From NCBI GenBank assembly GCA_021521415.1, contig JAIQDT010003564.1, positions 246,828 through 310,827 on the forward strand: a stretch of DNA of 64,000 bases. Direction: 5' to 3'. The stretch is from Bidens hawaiensis (taxonomy: Eukaryota; Streptophyta; Magnoliopsida; Asterales; Asteraceae). The position numbers were made by a program, and so were the translations under genes. Below are positions 35,855-46,857 of this stretch, piece by piece. Position 1 is the stretch's first letter. Each line of letters opens with the position of its first letter. The notes under the pieces are model-generated. The model had not been told where the DNA came from. It saw only the letters and a list, made by a program, of their open reading frames with translations, and did not search any database.

Positions 35855-38800
35855 TGTAACACCCCGTAACCGCAGCGGAAACGTAACGGGATGCAACAGA
35901 CACCTCTGATATCAACCACATTGTTTATAAAGAAAACTGAATACATTAATATACTTCAAATTACATTATCTCGTATTTCATTACCGTCTAGGTGATACAC
36001 ACATCATACAATACGATACATAATTCTATTTATTATAATGTATCCTAACATCCCGCACGCAAATCTTACACACATCAAGCACTTAGCACGTAAGCAATCA
36101 CTTCATCTTAATTGTACCTAAAAAGCATGTGAGAAAACGGGTCAACTACGAATAGTTGGTGAGTTTCACAATTTGAGTAAACCATGATAAATCCATATCA
36201 TAATATAATATTATCGATGTAATTATGCTGAGCCCACAAGTGAAACCTCCGCTAACCCAGTACTGTACCCGTTCCGGGGGCAATGTTAACCCAGAAACAC
36301 TTCTAGGGACATCTGGGGACACTGTTAACCCAGTACAGTACCCATTCCGGGGGCAATGTTAACCCAGAAACACTTCTAGGGACATCTGGGGACACTGTTA
36401 ACCCAGTACAGTACCCATTCCGGGGGCAATGTTAACCCAGAAACACTTCTAGGGACATCTGGGGACACTGTTAACCCAGTACTGCACCCATTCCGTACGA
36501 TTCCTGTACAATCAAATATTTATAAATACACGCAAATCCATGCGTTCAGTATGTACTTAAACATTTCAATAGTAACATGCTTTCCGCCCCGGGAAAATAT
36601 TTAAAAACAATTCAGAAAAAGGGGCTCGTGAAACTCACCTTAGCACATGCAAGCAGGTAACAACAATCATTATCAGTTAACACGTCCAATCTGTAATATG
36701 ATCTCTACGATCGTTATTATACAATTATTGTTTATATAATCTTTAACCGTGTTAACCGGTACATCTGGGGACACTGTTAACCCAGAATTGTACCCGTTCC
36801 GGGGGCAATGTTAACCCAGAACACTTTTCCGGACTCAGATTGTGACATCGTTTAGAGTTCACTAGTCAAAATTACTATTAGTCGCTTTTCCCGTTTTGCG
36901 TGCCTAGCACGGTTATCCGTTTTTACGTTTCAAAAATGAGTTCGGTCACACACGACCCGAAAATAGTGGTTGACTGATAATTTAATTAAAGTTGTGAAAT
37001 TAGAGCTCGGTTTAGACGCCCTGATTGGCCGCGAGACCCGTTTCCGTCTTTTGTGCACCGGAAACTGTTAAATCGTTTAAAATTACCCAAATCATCCGAA
37101 TTATTTTCGGATGATTTATTTTTACTTGTTTAACTCAGTTATATGAAAATAGTTCATTTTTAGGGTTTTTATACACCAGTCAGTTCGTCTACCCGATCTT
37201 TGCTGGTTTACGCGTTTTATATTATAAAAGTTCACTTTTATTCCAAATAAATATCCGTTCATCCTCGGATCTTGAGATTTTGCACAAATAACATTTTGAC
37301 AGTGGGGAAATTTATAAAAATATTTCCAGAATTAATTTTTATATTTAAAATTTATTTATCTATTTTTAAACACCATTTAAACACTAAATATGTCGTAAAT
37401 ACCAAACGAACTTAGAAAAATCCCAAATTTTTCCTGGATGTCCCCTGCCATCCACATAGTCCTTTGTAATTTTTCCAGAACCAAAATCTCTTTTTACATG
37501 CCATTTTCACTAAAACCGAGCTAGAAAACCCTAGAACTCGTTTAACCGAAAAGCCTACTTAGACTTCTCCAACTGACCTAAAATTTTGTGTGTGACTTAT
37601 ACATGTTATAAAAAGCTTATCTGAAATTTTCCAGAATTTTTCATGATATTTAACTATTTTTCACCATTTTTAGCCAAAACCGAGCATTAAATTCACCAAA
37701 TATTCATCCTTTGTCCAAAAATTACCAAAAATTCACAGAACTCATATTTTCATGTATTTAACACCTCTGTAAAATTTCATGACCTAACTCTAAACCATCA
37801 ACAATCTGTCCAAAAAACTCATAACCGAACATACACCGAATATACCTTTCGTTTTCCGCCACTACAAAATACAAACTCGTCTTTCCGCCTTATCTACCAC
37901 TACATACAGAACCTATAACCAACATACCACAATACCAAGCAAGTTACACTCACGATCAAGCCTCTTACACTATAGTTTCGGTTATTGTTTCAAAACCAAA
38001 GTTTAAACCGTAAAAATTCGTTTTTGGTTCGTTTAACTCCTTTCTTGGACCAAGATCCCTTGTATAACCCGTATATATCACTTGATCATGCAAGAATCGG
38101 TTTTCATCTTTGAAACCTCATTTTCTTGCAAATAAACTCAAGAAACGAAGATGGAAACGTAAATAACTCGACTCTTTACCTCGGTTTTCTTGCTAAAATC
38201 TCGGTTTTTAGGATCTTGATGTGGAGAGGATTGAAGATCATGAATATGTTTGTTGTAAAAAAAGAAATGAAGGAAGGGTATAAACCCCTTATGTCCGATC
38301 GGCATTCAAAGGGGGGTGGGGTGGGACCCACCTCTCCATTCTTAGCCACATGTTTGGATATTCGCAATCCGGATAATGTTTTGGATAATCTGGTTCAGTT
38401 CGTTTTTCGGTTAAATGTTTAATTCGGCTTGAAACGAGGCTAAAACGGTCGTTTTCGGTTTAAAAAATGAAATTTATATAAAACCACTTTAAAAACTTTA
38501 AAAAACTTAAACCATGGCATTTATTATCTTAGAACATCATATTATTAATAATCGCAGCATCTTTTTCGGCTTGATCGATCGTCTCTTGCTCGGTTTGGTA
38601 TTAAAGGTTTCGTTTAACGTACCGACGTACCATTAAATCGAAATTCTTTTTCTGTGCCGTACTTTACTTATCCCGAAGCATTAATGCTTCGTAAAATCAC
38701 TAAATATTATAGATATCGTCTATAATTGAACCCTCGATTCGTTCGGGTTTCAATAATTATCGATCGATTAATCGCATATTCAATACGATGAATTATATAT

Positions 38801-38931
38801 TCACGTACAATCAATACAGTGAACCCTGTATTCTCGTATAATTACTATGGTAATTCATGTACCCGACATTAAATATGACGTAACTATTGTCTACCGGTTA
38901 GGGTATACCTGGTTTAGTCGGAATCGTTACA
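35855..38931 (-). repeat. G2 5' LTR (3,077 bp)
   Basis: Nearly identical to 27148-30150; longer by about one 72-bp repeat unit (units at 36245-36495). Terminal TGT/ACA. The open frame on the opposite strand at 38126-38422 also exists in shorter form in the other LTR and has no similarity support. Confidence 0.9.
36245..36495. repeat. 72-bp tandem repeat in G2 5' LTR (about 3 units)
   Basis: Same unit as at 27546-27717 with one extra copy, accounting for almost all of the length difference between the two LTRs. Confidence 0.85.
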
Positions 38932-38936
38932 TGAAC

Positions 38937-41660
38937 TTCCCAGAATTCCTTCCGACCGCGAAGTAGAGTTTAGGATTGATCTTATTCCAGGTACCGCTCC
39001 GATTGCTAAAGCTCCATATCGCTTAGCGCCGACCGAGATGAAGAAGTTAAAGAAACAATTCGATGAGCTACTGGAGAAAGGTTTCATTCGACCGAGTTCG
39101 TCACTATGGGGAGCGCCAATCCTATTTGTCAAGAAGAAGGATGGATCCATGCGCATGTGTATTGATTATCGTGAGTTGAACAAAGTCACAATCAAAAATC
39201 GTTATCCACTCCCTCGAATCGATGATCTTTTTGACCAACTTCAAGGTGCTAGCTTCTTTTCAAAAATCGATCTTCGTTCCGGCTATCACCAACTCAAGGT
39301 CCAATCCGAGAATATTCCTAAAACTGCTTTCCGAATAAGGTATGGCCATTATGAGTTCACCGTTATGCCATTTGGACTTACAAATGCGCCAGCCGCGTTC
39401 ATGGACATGATGAATCGTATTTGCAAGCCTTACTTGGATAAATTTGTGATCGTATTCATCAACGACATATTAATTTATTCCAAGTCTAAGGATGATCATG
39501 AAATCCATCTACGAACTCTACTCGAAATTCTTAGAACCGAAAAGTTGTATGCTAAATTTTCAAAATGCGAATTCTGGTTACAAGAAGTACAATTTCTTGG
39601 TCACATCATCAACGTAAACGGTATTCAAGTCGATCCCTCTAAAATTGAAGCTATCTCTAAGTGGGAGATCCCAAAATTGCCAACCGAGATAAGAAGTTTC
39701 TTAGGTTTGGCCGGCTATTATCGTAGATTCATTGAAAACTTTTCCCAAATCGTTGTTCCCTTAACCTCCTTAACTCGCAAGAACATCAAATATGAGCGGG
39801 GAACAAAGCAACAAGAGGTGTTCAATATACTCAAACAAAAACTCACCCAAGCACCTATACTGGCCTTGCCATAAGGTACTGAGGACTTTGTTGTATTTAG
39901 TGACGCATCTCACTCCGGTTTGGGATGTGTACTAATGCAACGCAAGAAAGTAATCGCTTACGCCTCTCGTCAACTTAAGGTACATAAGAAGAATTATACG
40001 ACTCACGATCTAGAGTTAGGCGCCATAATCTTTGCACTTAAGATATGGAGGCACTATCTCTATGGAGTAAGATTTACCGTGTACACCGATCATAAGAGAT
40101 TAAAGCATATCTTTGATCAAAAAGAGCTCAATATGCGCCAACGACGCTGAATGGAGACTCTCAACGACTACGATTGTGAAATTGTTTATCATGAAGGCAA
40201 AGTCAACGTTGTGGTTGATGCCTTAAGTCGTAAAGAGCACGAAAAGCCAAAAAGAGTCCGAGCGTTAAGGCTAGAACTCCAAGTTGAACTTTTCGAGCAA
40301 ATCAAATCTGCCCAAACTCAAGCGATCAACGAAAACCAAATCTCCAATGAAAAACATAACGGCACCATTGACTCATTAGTCAAAGGTGAAGATGGTATCC
40401 TTAGACTCGACAATAGGATTTGGGTACCAATCGTTGGAGACTTGCGTGGGAAAATTTTGAACGAGGCTCACAAATCTAAATATATGATGCATCCCGGGAG
40501 CGACAAAATGTACCATAATCTCAAATCAAACTATTGGTGGAATGGTATGAAAAGGGATGTTGCTACGCATGTTGCGAAATGTTTAACATGTTTGAAAGTC
40601 AAGGCTGAACACCAAAAGCCTTCGGGATTGCTCCAGCAACGGGAACTTCCCGTATGGAAGTGGGAGTTAATCACTATGGATTTCATTACCAAACTCCCTA
40701 AGACAACTCGACAACACAATGCTATATGGGTAATTGTGGATCGCTTAACCAAATCCGCACACTTCATACCTATCAATGAATCATACTCTATGGATAGATT
40801 AGCGCGTATCTATGTAAACACCATCGTTGCTTTGCATGGAGTACCGCTGTCTATAATCTCTGATCGAGACAGTCGTTTTACGTCTCATTTCTGGAAGAGC
40901 TTCCAATAAGCCTTAGGCACCAAGCTTAACCTTAGCACCGCCTATCAACCACAAACCGATGGGCAAAGCGAAAGTACGATTCAAACGTTGGAAGATATTC
41001 TCCGCGCTTGTGTGATAGATTTAGGTGGAAGTTGGGACGACCACCTACCCTTAATGGAGTTCTCGTACAACAACATCTATCATACAAGTATTCAAGCCGC
41101 ACCATTCGAGGCATTATATGGTTGTAAGTGTAGAACGCCCGTGTGCTGGTCTGAAACAGGAGACAATCAATTATCTGGACCCGAGATAGTCCAAGAAACC
41201 ACCAACAAAATTCTCCAAATCCGAGAACGACTTAAGATGGCACGCGATCGCCAAAAGAGTTACGCTGATGTCCGTCGTAAGCCATTGGAGTTTAATGTTG
41301 GTGATATTCCTTTTGAAAGTCTCGCCTTGGAGTGGCGTTGTTCGCTTCGGTAAGAAAGGAAAGTTAAGTCCTCGATTCGTTGGATCTTTTGAGGTACTTG
41401 AACGAATCGTGCCCGAGGAAATGCAAGGGATACGCGATGTATTCCATTTTTCGAATCTGCGTAAATGTCTAACCGACGAATCTTTATCCATGCCATTAAA
41501 AGACGTCGAAATAAACGAAAACTTAAAATTTGTAGAACGTCCAATTCAAATAGAAGATTCGAAAACAAAGAAATTAAAAAGAAGAACATTGAAAATTATG
41601 AAAGTTAAATGGTACTCGTGTAGAGGGCCCGAATATACTTGGGAACTCAATCGGAAATGA
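38937..41660 (+). pseudogene. G1 pol: reverse transcriptase, RNase H, integrase (inactivated)
   Basis: Continues the G1 frame after G2. [22 protein letters not shown], then FINDIL, where the first catalytic Asp of the FIDD motif is Asn (39461-39463). A TAA stop at 39872-39874 ends RT. RNase H ([20 protein letters not shown]) ends at TGA 40148-40150. Integrase has the HHCC region ([22 protein letters not shown]), the first core Asp (TMDFITKLP), the second (ISDRDSRF) and Glu in [12 protein letters not shown] at 40907-40909 splits the core. A frameshift near 41310 and a short in-frame deletion near 41405 affect the C-terminal SH3/chromodomain-like part (GPEYTWEL). Inactive. Confidence 0.85.
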
Positions 41661-41711
41661 GAAAGAAATACTCCCACTTGAGTAAAGCAATCTTGAGAAC
41701 AAGATTTATTT

Positions 41712-41725
41712 CAAGGTGGAGAGGA
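41712..41725 (+). other. Polypurine tract of G1
   Basis: CAAGGTGGAGAGGA immediately precedes the TGTAAC that opens the 3' LTR. Confidence 0.7.
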
Positions 41726-41998
41726 TGTAACATCGAGAAAATTTTGAGTTAAATTATTAACTTTCCAAAGTTAAGGGACCAAATTTGCCAAATTTCCAAA
41801 CCTTAGGGTTTAAAACGAAAATTCTGTTTTTTTGTCCTCTCGTGATACGCGACGAGACAAAGGTCAAGCCCATCGCGTATCGCGATGAGGCTTGGTCAAA
41901 GGTTCTAGATGGAGTCAACAGCGACACGCGGTCGCTGTTGTGCCAACGTCATCGCGTATCGCGATGACGTGGCCTGACACCTCTGGCACAAGAGCTGC

Positions 41999-42113
41999 CA
42001 CGTGTCCACACGTGGCACACTGTTTGCCACGTGTCTGGACACGTGGCCACTCGTGGCACATCGCCCGCCACGTGTCAACACGTGGCACACCATCTGCCAC
42101 GTAGCGACACGTG
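41999..42113. promoter_or_regulatory. Array of seven G-boxes (CACGTG) in the G1 LTR
   Basis: CACGTG occurs at 41999, 42009, 42028, 42040, 42069, 42079 and 42108, with a variant CACGTA at 42098. Several are paired as mirror palindromes such as GCCACGTGT..ACACGTGGC. G-boxes with ACGT cores are binding sites of plant bZIP and bHLH factors (ABA, light and stress signalling). The array lies about 100-200 bp upstream of a CTATAAATAG box, a plausible enhancer position in U3. Binding is inferred. Confidence 0.7.
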
Positions 42114-42209
42114 GCAGACCTACGTTGTGACTGGCCAGGGCTACGTCGCGGTATGCGACGGGTGCCCAGGAGGCCATCGCGTATGGCGATGGGACTCCAG
42201 GTTTTACCT

Positions 42210-42219
42210 ATAAATAGCA
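42210..42219 (+). promoter_or_regulatory. Candidate TATA box of the G1 LTR
   Basis: CTATAAATAG, in the context TTTTACCTATAAATAGCAGG, is a good plant TATA element 100 bp downstream of the last G-box. Confidence 0.5.
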
Positions 42220-43674
42220 GGTCCGGGATTCATCACAACTCACACCAAAATCAGTATTCCACTCTCTCTCTAGCATCTCTCTAAACTCCAAAAATCCGAC
42301 CCTCAATCAACCTCGATAAACGTGCCATAATACCCCGATTTCTGTGTCTCGATTCCTCGATTTCCGTGCCAACGTTACCCCAAAGTTTGTGCCACCCTCC
42401 ACCCCATACCAAGAAGGCGTTTGTTATAAGATGGCGAAGGGGCTTGAAAGACGTGACGACAAGTGTTGACGTTTGGGTTTATTCGTTTGGCGTATCAAAA
42501 GAAAGGTGACGCGATCAAGAAGTCAAAAGAGATCAAGTGGCATTGGAGTGCTGCTCAAATTGTTAGAATTTATAAAGCCAAACAAAGGTAGGTTTACTAG
42601 CAAAATGAATATTATTATGAAATATTATAAGGCTTAAACCTTAAGTCGAGGTTATACTCGATACCTCGATAAAAGAAAAGAAAACATAACAAAGAAAGAA
42701 TAAAAGATATGCTGTGATAGATAAATATATATATGTGTGCAAGCATATATATTCTTTGTTATGAAAATATTATTTAAGTAATAATGAGTATTCTTAAATA
42801 ATAAAAGAAAAAAATATGTTTCTTTGAGAAGAAGAAACGTCGGGTTTTATAAATAAATTAAAGGTTTGCAATTACTTTTAAACTAAATGTTTTCAAGTAA
42901 AATAGATCTATGAACTAAAGGTTCATCGAGGTAGAGTTATAAAATAAGACTAAAGGTCTTATGCCGGATTGTATATCCGACTAACAAATGGTTATACTCG
43001 TACTATAGGTGCGAGATAGCAAGGGAAAGACCCTCAGACGGTGTTGAAGCCGATACCAAAGCAATAAGGTGAATACACCCCCAAACTTTTAAACTTGTTT
43101 CAAAATGAGTCAAATATGTTATATGAAAAAGATTACAAGGGACTACGTGTCCCTAAAACCATTATAAATGAAAGTATAAACCTAGCCCTCAGGCTGTGGT
43201 ATACATGTGTCTGGATCCTTACATATGTGGTAGTACGCGATGGGCACATCGCACCACCCTGATCGTAGGACGCTTTCCCGCAGGAAGTACGATCATTGTG
43301 TATACTTACGGGTACTTAACTAAGTCGAATGCTGCGGTGTTTGCTGAGGTGACCTAGAGTAGAGACTTGAATTTATAAATGTGTTATTTAACTTTGTTAT
43401 TCCTAAGCCATGATGGGCCGAGGCAGGCGTAGTCTCGAGGGGTAATAAATTAAAAGAAAATGTTTTAGCGTCAGCGTTTTCACCAGCATTCGTTGCTGAC
43501 GTATTTTATTTACATTTTGCAGGTGAACAAGATTAGCGCTTGGAATGTCGAAGTGCTATTTATATATCCGATGGCTCGGATTTGTTTTGTATAAACTTAG
43601 AATATTTAAATGGTGGTTTTGTAAGCATAAAACAAATAATCTTTTGAACTTGATCGGGAATCTTTTAAAACCCC

Positions 43675-43676
<2 letters not shown>

Positions 43677-43711
<35 letters not shown>
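43677..43711. repeat. AT microsatellite in the G1 LTR
   Basis: Uninterrupted AT/TA dinucleotide run. It creates an artificial YIYIYI open frame that should not be taken as a gene. Confidence 0.9.
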
Positions 43712-43714
<3 letters not shown>

Positions 43715-43832
43715 CAACTTTAATCAACAAGTTTTTATAAGTCTTCCGCTAATTGAATGTAACTCTGATATATTTACAAATATGGTACCAACATAGTCGT
43801 CACACTCCTAGGCCGTGTTTTGGGGTGTGACA

Positions 43833-45392
43833 AATAATGTTGAAAATGTAACTATTGAGAATGTGTTTGAACCTGCTGCGGTACACAAAAATCAGGACAT
43901 TCCACGTTCAAATTACATCTTATGTGAACCTCATGAATTTGAGGAAGCTGTGTACGATTCAAATATTACTCTAGAGAAGAAGAACAAACCTGTCAAAGTT
44001 AAATCAAAGAAGTCAAAAAAACCAAAAATTTCTGATTAGGATTTAATGCGCTTCATTAATCCCTTACTTCTAAAGCTTCAATTGGACGTCTATTCAAGCT
44101 AAAGGAAATTAGCAAGGTTTTCACGGAAAAAGACATTCCTCTTAACTTATTCAAAACTGATTTGATTGAGAGTGTCTTTCAAAATGAAACCTCAAAAGTT
44201 GAAGATTTGGAACAGAGAGTGGTAAATTCCAAGACATCAAAAGTTATAGATCCAATAGTTAAAGCTAAACAGTTGCTAAATTCAGCTAAAAAGGTTAAGT
44301 TTGTCAAATCACACGGAATTGATTCACTTCAGAGTTTTTCAGAATGTTCAAACCTTGACTTTTATATGCAAAAGAAAGCTGTAACTTTTAATGACTTGGA
44401 TAAAAGTCCAATTGATGGTGTGTATTGTCCACCTCGTGTGACTCAAGTTTCTCCTAAGTTAACACGTGTACACACTGACATGCGAACTTGCTATATTTGT
44501 GGCGAACGAGGCCATGTTGTCAGAAATTGTGGTGTCACAAAATCTCAAACTCATCATCTATTTATTAAAGAACAATCCAAAACTGTTTCTATAGTAAAGG
44601 AGATTTTTAGAAGACCTGTGTCATGTGATGATGAGACTCACATAATGTTTTCTAATGTGAATCCATGTAAAGTGATTCATGCGAATGAAACATCAAGCAA
44701 TGTAAAACCAAAGTTTATTCCACTCGAACAAATTTGTAAAAACGTGAACTCAAATCTCATTCAAGCTGCATATTTAAGACGAAAGTCTAAAAGGCCTGTA
44801 ACTTATTCTCAAGTTGCTGAACAACAATTGAATTCTGTTAAATTTGATTCTTCTCATGAATATCAAAAGGTGCCCAAGACTGAGGTCTGGCTGCCTTTTT
44901 GAACTAATAATTTTCAATTTGTGTGTAGGGTACATCCAAGACCATTTCTGGTGAAAACTGGATAATGGATAGTACTTCTGGTGGTATGATAACACAAGAA
45001 GGTGAAATTTCAAATGGAAATCTTGACCTCCTAACAAATGTAAGAAATATTCAAGGGGGTTATGTGGCTTTTGTTGGAAATTCTGGTGGTATTGATAACA
45101 CAAGAAGGTGAAGTTTCAAATGGGCATATCACGTTTGAGAAAGTCAACTACTGTGACAAAGTTGATCATAATTTATTAAGTGTGTCGTAGATTTGTGACA
45201 AGAAGTACACGACTGTATTTAACGATAAAGAATGTCTGATTCTGAAACCAGAATGCATCATTCCCGATTTCCCGAGGACATGGTTGTCATGCGATCACCT
45301 CGATCAAATGATATTTATGTCTTGAATATGAGTTCTAAGGTATCTACATCAATTGAAACATGTTTTGTTTCGAATGAAACTGAGAAGGATTC
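43833..45392 (+). mobile_element. Copia element fragment A (gag end and protease region)
   Basis: Homologous to copia B at about 61255-62790. 43833-44039 encodes FEPAAVHKNQDIP and HEFEEAVYDS; 44162-44902 holds a CCHC knuckle CYICGERGHVVRNC and VTYSQVAEQQLNS. After a stop the protease region (GENWIMDSTSG) is scrambled by a short internal duplication (about 44975 and 45078 share GGTGGTATGATAACACAAGAAGG-like sequence). Coding resumes to ETCFVSNETEKDS and stops abruptly at 45392, where copia B's LTR starts. Its left part is missing, since G1's LTR abuts it. Non-functional. Confidence 0.75.
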
Positions 45393-45846
45393 TGTTAGTA
45401 CACGGTTTTGCGTCTCGAGTCTTTGTAATTATCGTTTTGTATTTATCGTTTTATTTAATATAAGAGATATTATTAATTAAGCTAGTTCGTTAGAGAAACC
45501 GTCTAGTTCGTTAAGGATGTTTAACGAACTAGACCATAAGTTAAGTTATGTCCTGATTCGTTGATGTTTAACGAATCAGGAGGTGGTTCGTTATGTTTGT
45601 TTAATTAATGTATTGTAACGAAGTGGGAGACTAGTTCGTTACGAAATGTGTAACAAACTAGACCCATCTTCCTATATACAGAGGTTCATCCTCTGCATAA
45701 TTTAAGTTTTGAGATTTAACGTATCGAACCTCTGTCCAGATTTCTCTCAAACTTCATCTTAATTAATCATCCCTTAATATATATACACATATCTTACAAC
45801 TAATATATATATATATATATACAACTTATAATTACGAAGAGCAACA
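45393..45846 (+). repeat. Copia B 5' LTR (454 bp)
   Basis: Starts TGTTAGTACAC where fragment A coding breaks off; ends AGCAACA, giving TGTT...AACA inverted termini. Length is normal for copia. Contains five TTCGTT motifs. The following bases (ATGAACTAGATCCG) are not the usual initiator Met-tRNA site, so the 3' boundary is provisional. Confidence 0.6.
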
Positions 45847-46857
45847 ATGAACTAGATCCGTAATTGTTATTATCTTAGATCTGAGTTAGATTTGGGAGTT
45901 AATTCGTTAATTAAGGACTGTTTAATTGATAATTTGGTATTATTTTTGTTTCGGTTTGATTTTGATAATAATCAGTGTGAATTGGTCGGATATGGATTGA
46001 TTTGGATTGGATATGTGTTTGTTAAGGTATCGGGAAGATGTTGTGATTAGGAATTGGAAATTGGATTGGTTTTATATTGATTTGGTTTGGATCGGGATTT
46101 TGGCCGAAACAGAGTTTTGGTTTTGGTTGAATTGGTTTCGAGTTAAAGGTTAATGGATTACGGGATGAATTGATTTGGTTTCGTGCTGTGATTCCGAGTA
46201 ATTCGAGTCATTATTTGGACGATTTGGTTGAGTTTTGAGAATGTATAACAAATTTGAGACTGGGTTTCATGTTCTTGAATCTGGGAATTTTTCCAAATTT
46301 CTGGAAATTTCGTTTGAGGATTTGAAGATCTTCACATGTGCTTGAAGATTCGTTAAATCCTCAGCCAGTTTGTTAAGTATTGTTTGTTAATTCGTGATCC
46401 AGTTCATTACTTTTTCTGATTCATACTCTCCAATTTTTGAGACACGTGTCCACTTCGTTAACTTTAATTTTAACAACTTTTTGCCATGTAGCAATAGTTG
46501 TCAGAGTTTGTTATAACCACTTTAACAACCTAATTCGTTATAGTTAATTCGTTATCAACTGTAGCTAATTCGTCACTTGATTCGTTAACTTTGCCTTAGC
46601 GATTCGTTTTGGGAACCATCTGATTCGTTGACCTGTTTCATCAATCTAATTCGTTAATTTGGACTTAATTCGTTGATCTAGTTTGTTATAACCTATTTCG
46701 TGTGAAACCGTTCCAGATTCGTGTGACACTGTTCCTAATTCGTTATTGCGATAACATTCAATTCGTTATAATTGATTCGTTAACAAACACTGTTACAGTT
46801 CGTTAAGATATTTTCAATTTTAACCCTTGAAGTTTGTGTGTCTTGTTATTTTTCAAC
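45847..46857 (+). other. Copia B leader, rich in ATTCGTTA motifs
   Basis: About 1 kb without an open frame before the gag start. From about 46340 to 46805 the string (A/G)TTCGTT(A/G) recurs roughly fifteen times with irregular spacing, continuing a pattern that begins in the LTR. No primer-binding site of standard type was found. Confidence 0.6.

Larger units (their letters stand above)
27148..38931 (-). mobile_element. Ty3/gypsy element G2, complete, minus strand, nested in G1
   Basis: 11,784 bp. The 3' LTR (in element orientation) is at 27148-30150 and the 5' LTR at 35855-38931; both run TGTAAC...GTTACA. The primer-binding site complementary to initiator Met-tRNA is at 35835-35849 and the polypurine tract at 30151-30160. 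By eye the LTRs differ at only about 20-30 positions plus one tandem-repeat unit, so insertion is recent. The internal region is nonetheless full of stops and deletions. It is a relative of G3, in opposite orientation. Confidence 0.9.
23882..43832 (+). mobile_element. Ty3/gypsy element G1, 5'-truncated, split by nested G2
   Basis: Order on the plus strand: accessory ORF (23882-25102), gag (25380-26573), protease (26574-27147), then nested element G2 (27148-38931), then reverse transcriptase, RNase H and integrase (38937-41660), polypurine tract and 3' LTR (41726-43832). The codons for VFPDEL at 27130-27147 continue after 38931, and the 5-bp sequence TGAAC flanks G2 on both sides. No 5' LTR or primer-binding site exists upstream of 23882. 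Pol type and the YTWE-like tail suggest a chromovirus near Tekay/Del. Multiple stops make it inactive. Confidence 0.85.
41726..43832 (+). repeat. G1 3' LTR (2,107 bp)
   Basis: Begins TGTAACATCG right after the polypurine tract and ends GGTGTGACA, where copia fragment A coding sequence starts. Contains short palindromes of the form CATCGCG...CGCGATG (41870-41890, 41948-41968), a dense G-box array (41999-42113), a candidate TATA segment (CTATAAATAG near 42210) and an AT microsatellite (about 43677-43711). The partner 5' LTR is missing. Confidence 0.8.

Noticed and set aside
38126..38422. 98-codon frame in the G2 LTR
   Set aside because: Differs in length and frame between the two LTRs and reads across the TATA/R-like region; no similarity.
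41905..42213. Open frames rich in CHVDTW/RHVS-type repeats on both strands
   Set aside because: They arise from the palindromic G-box array and GC-rich LTR sequence, not from coding selection.
43545..43796. Short frame ending in YIYIYIYI
   Set aside because: Produced by the AT microsatellite in the G1 LTR.
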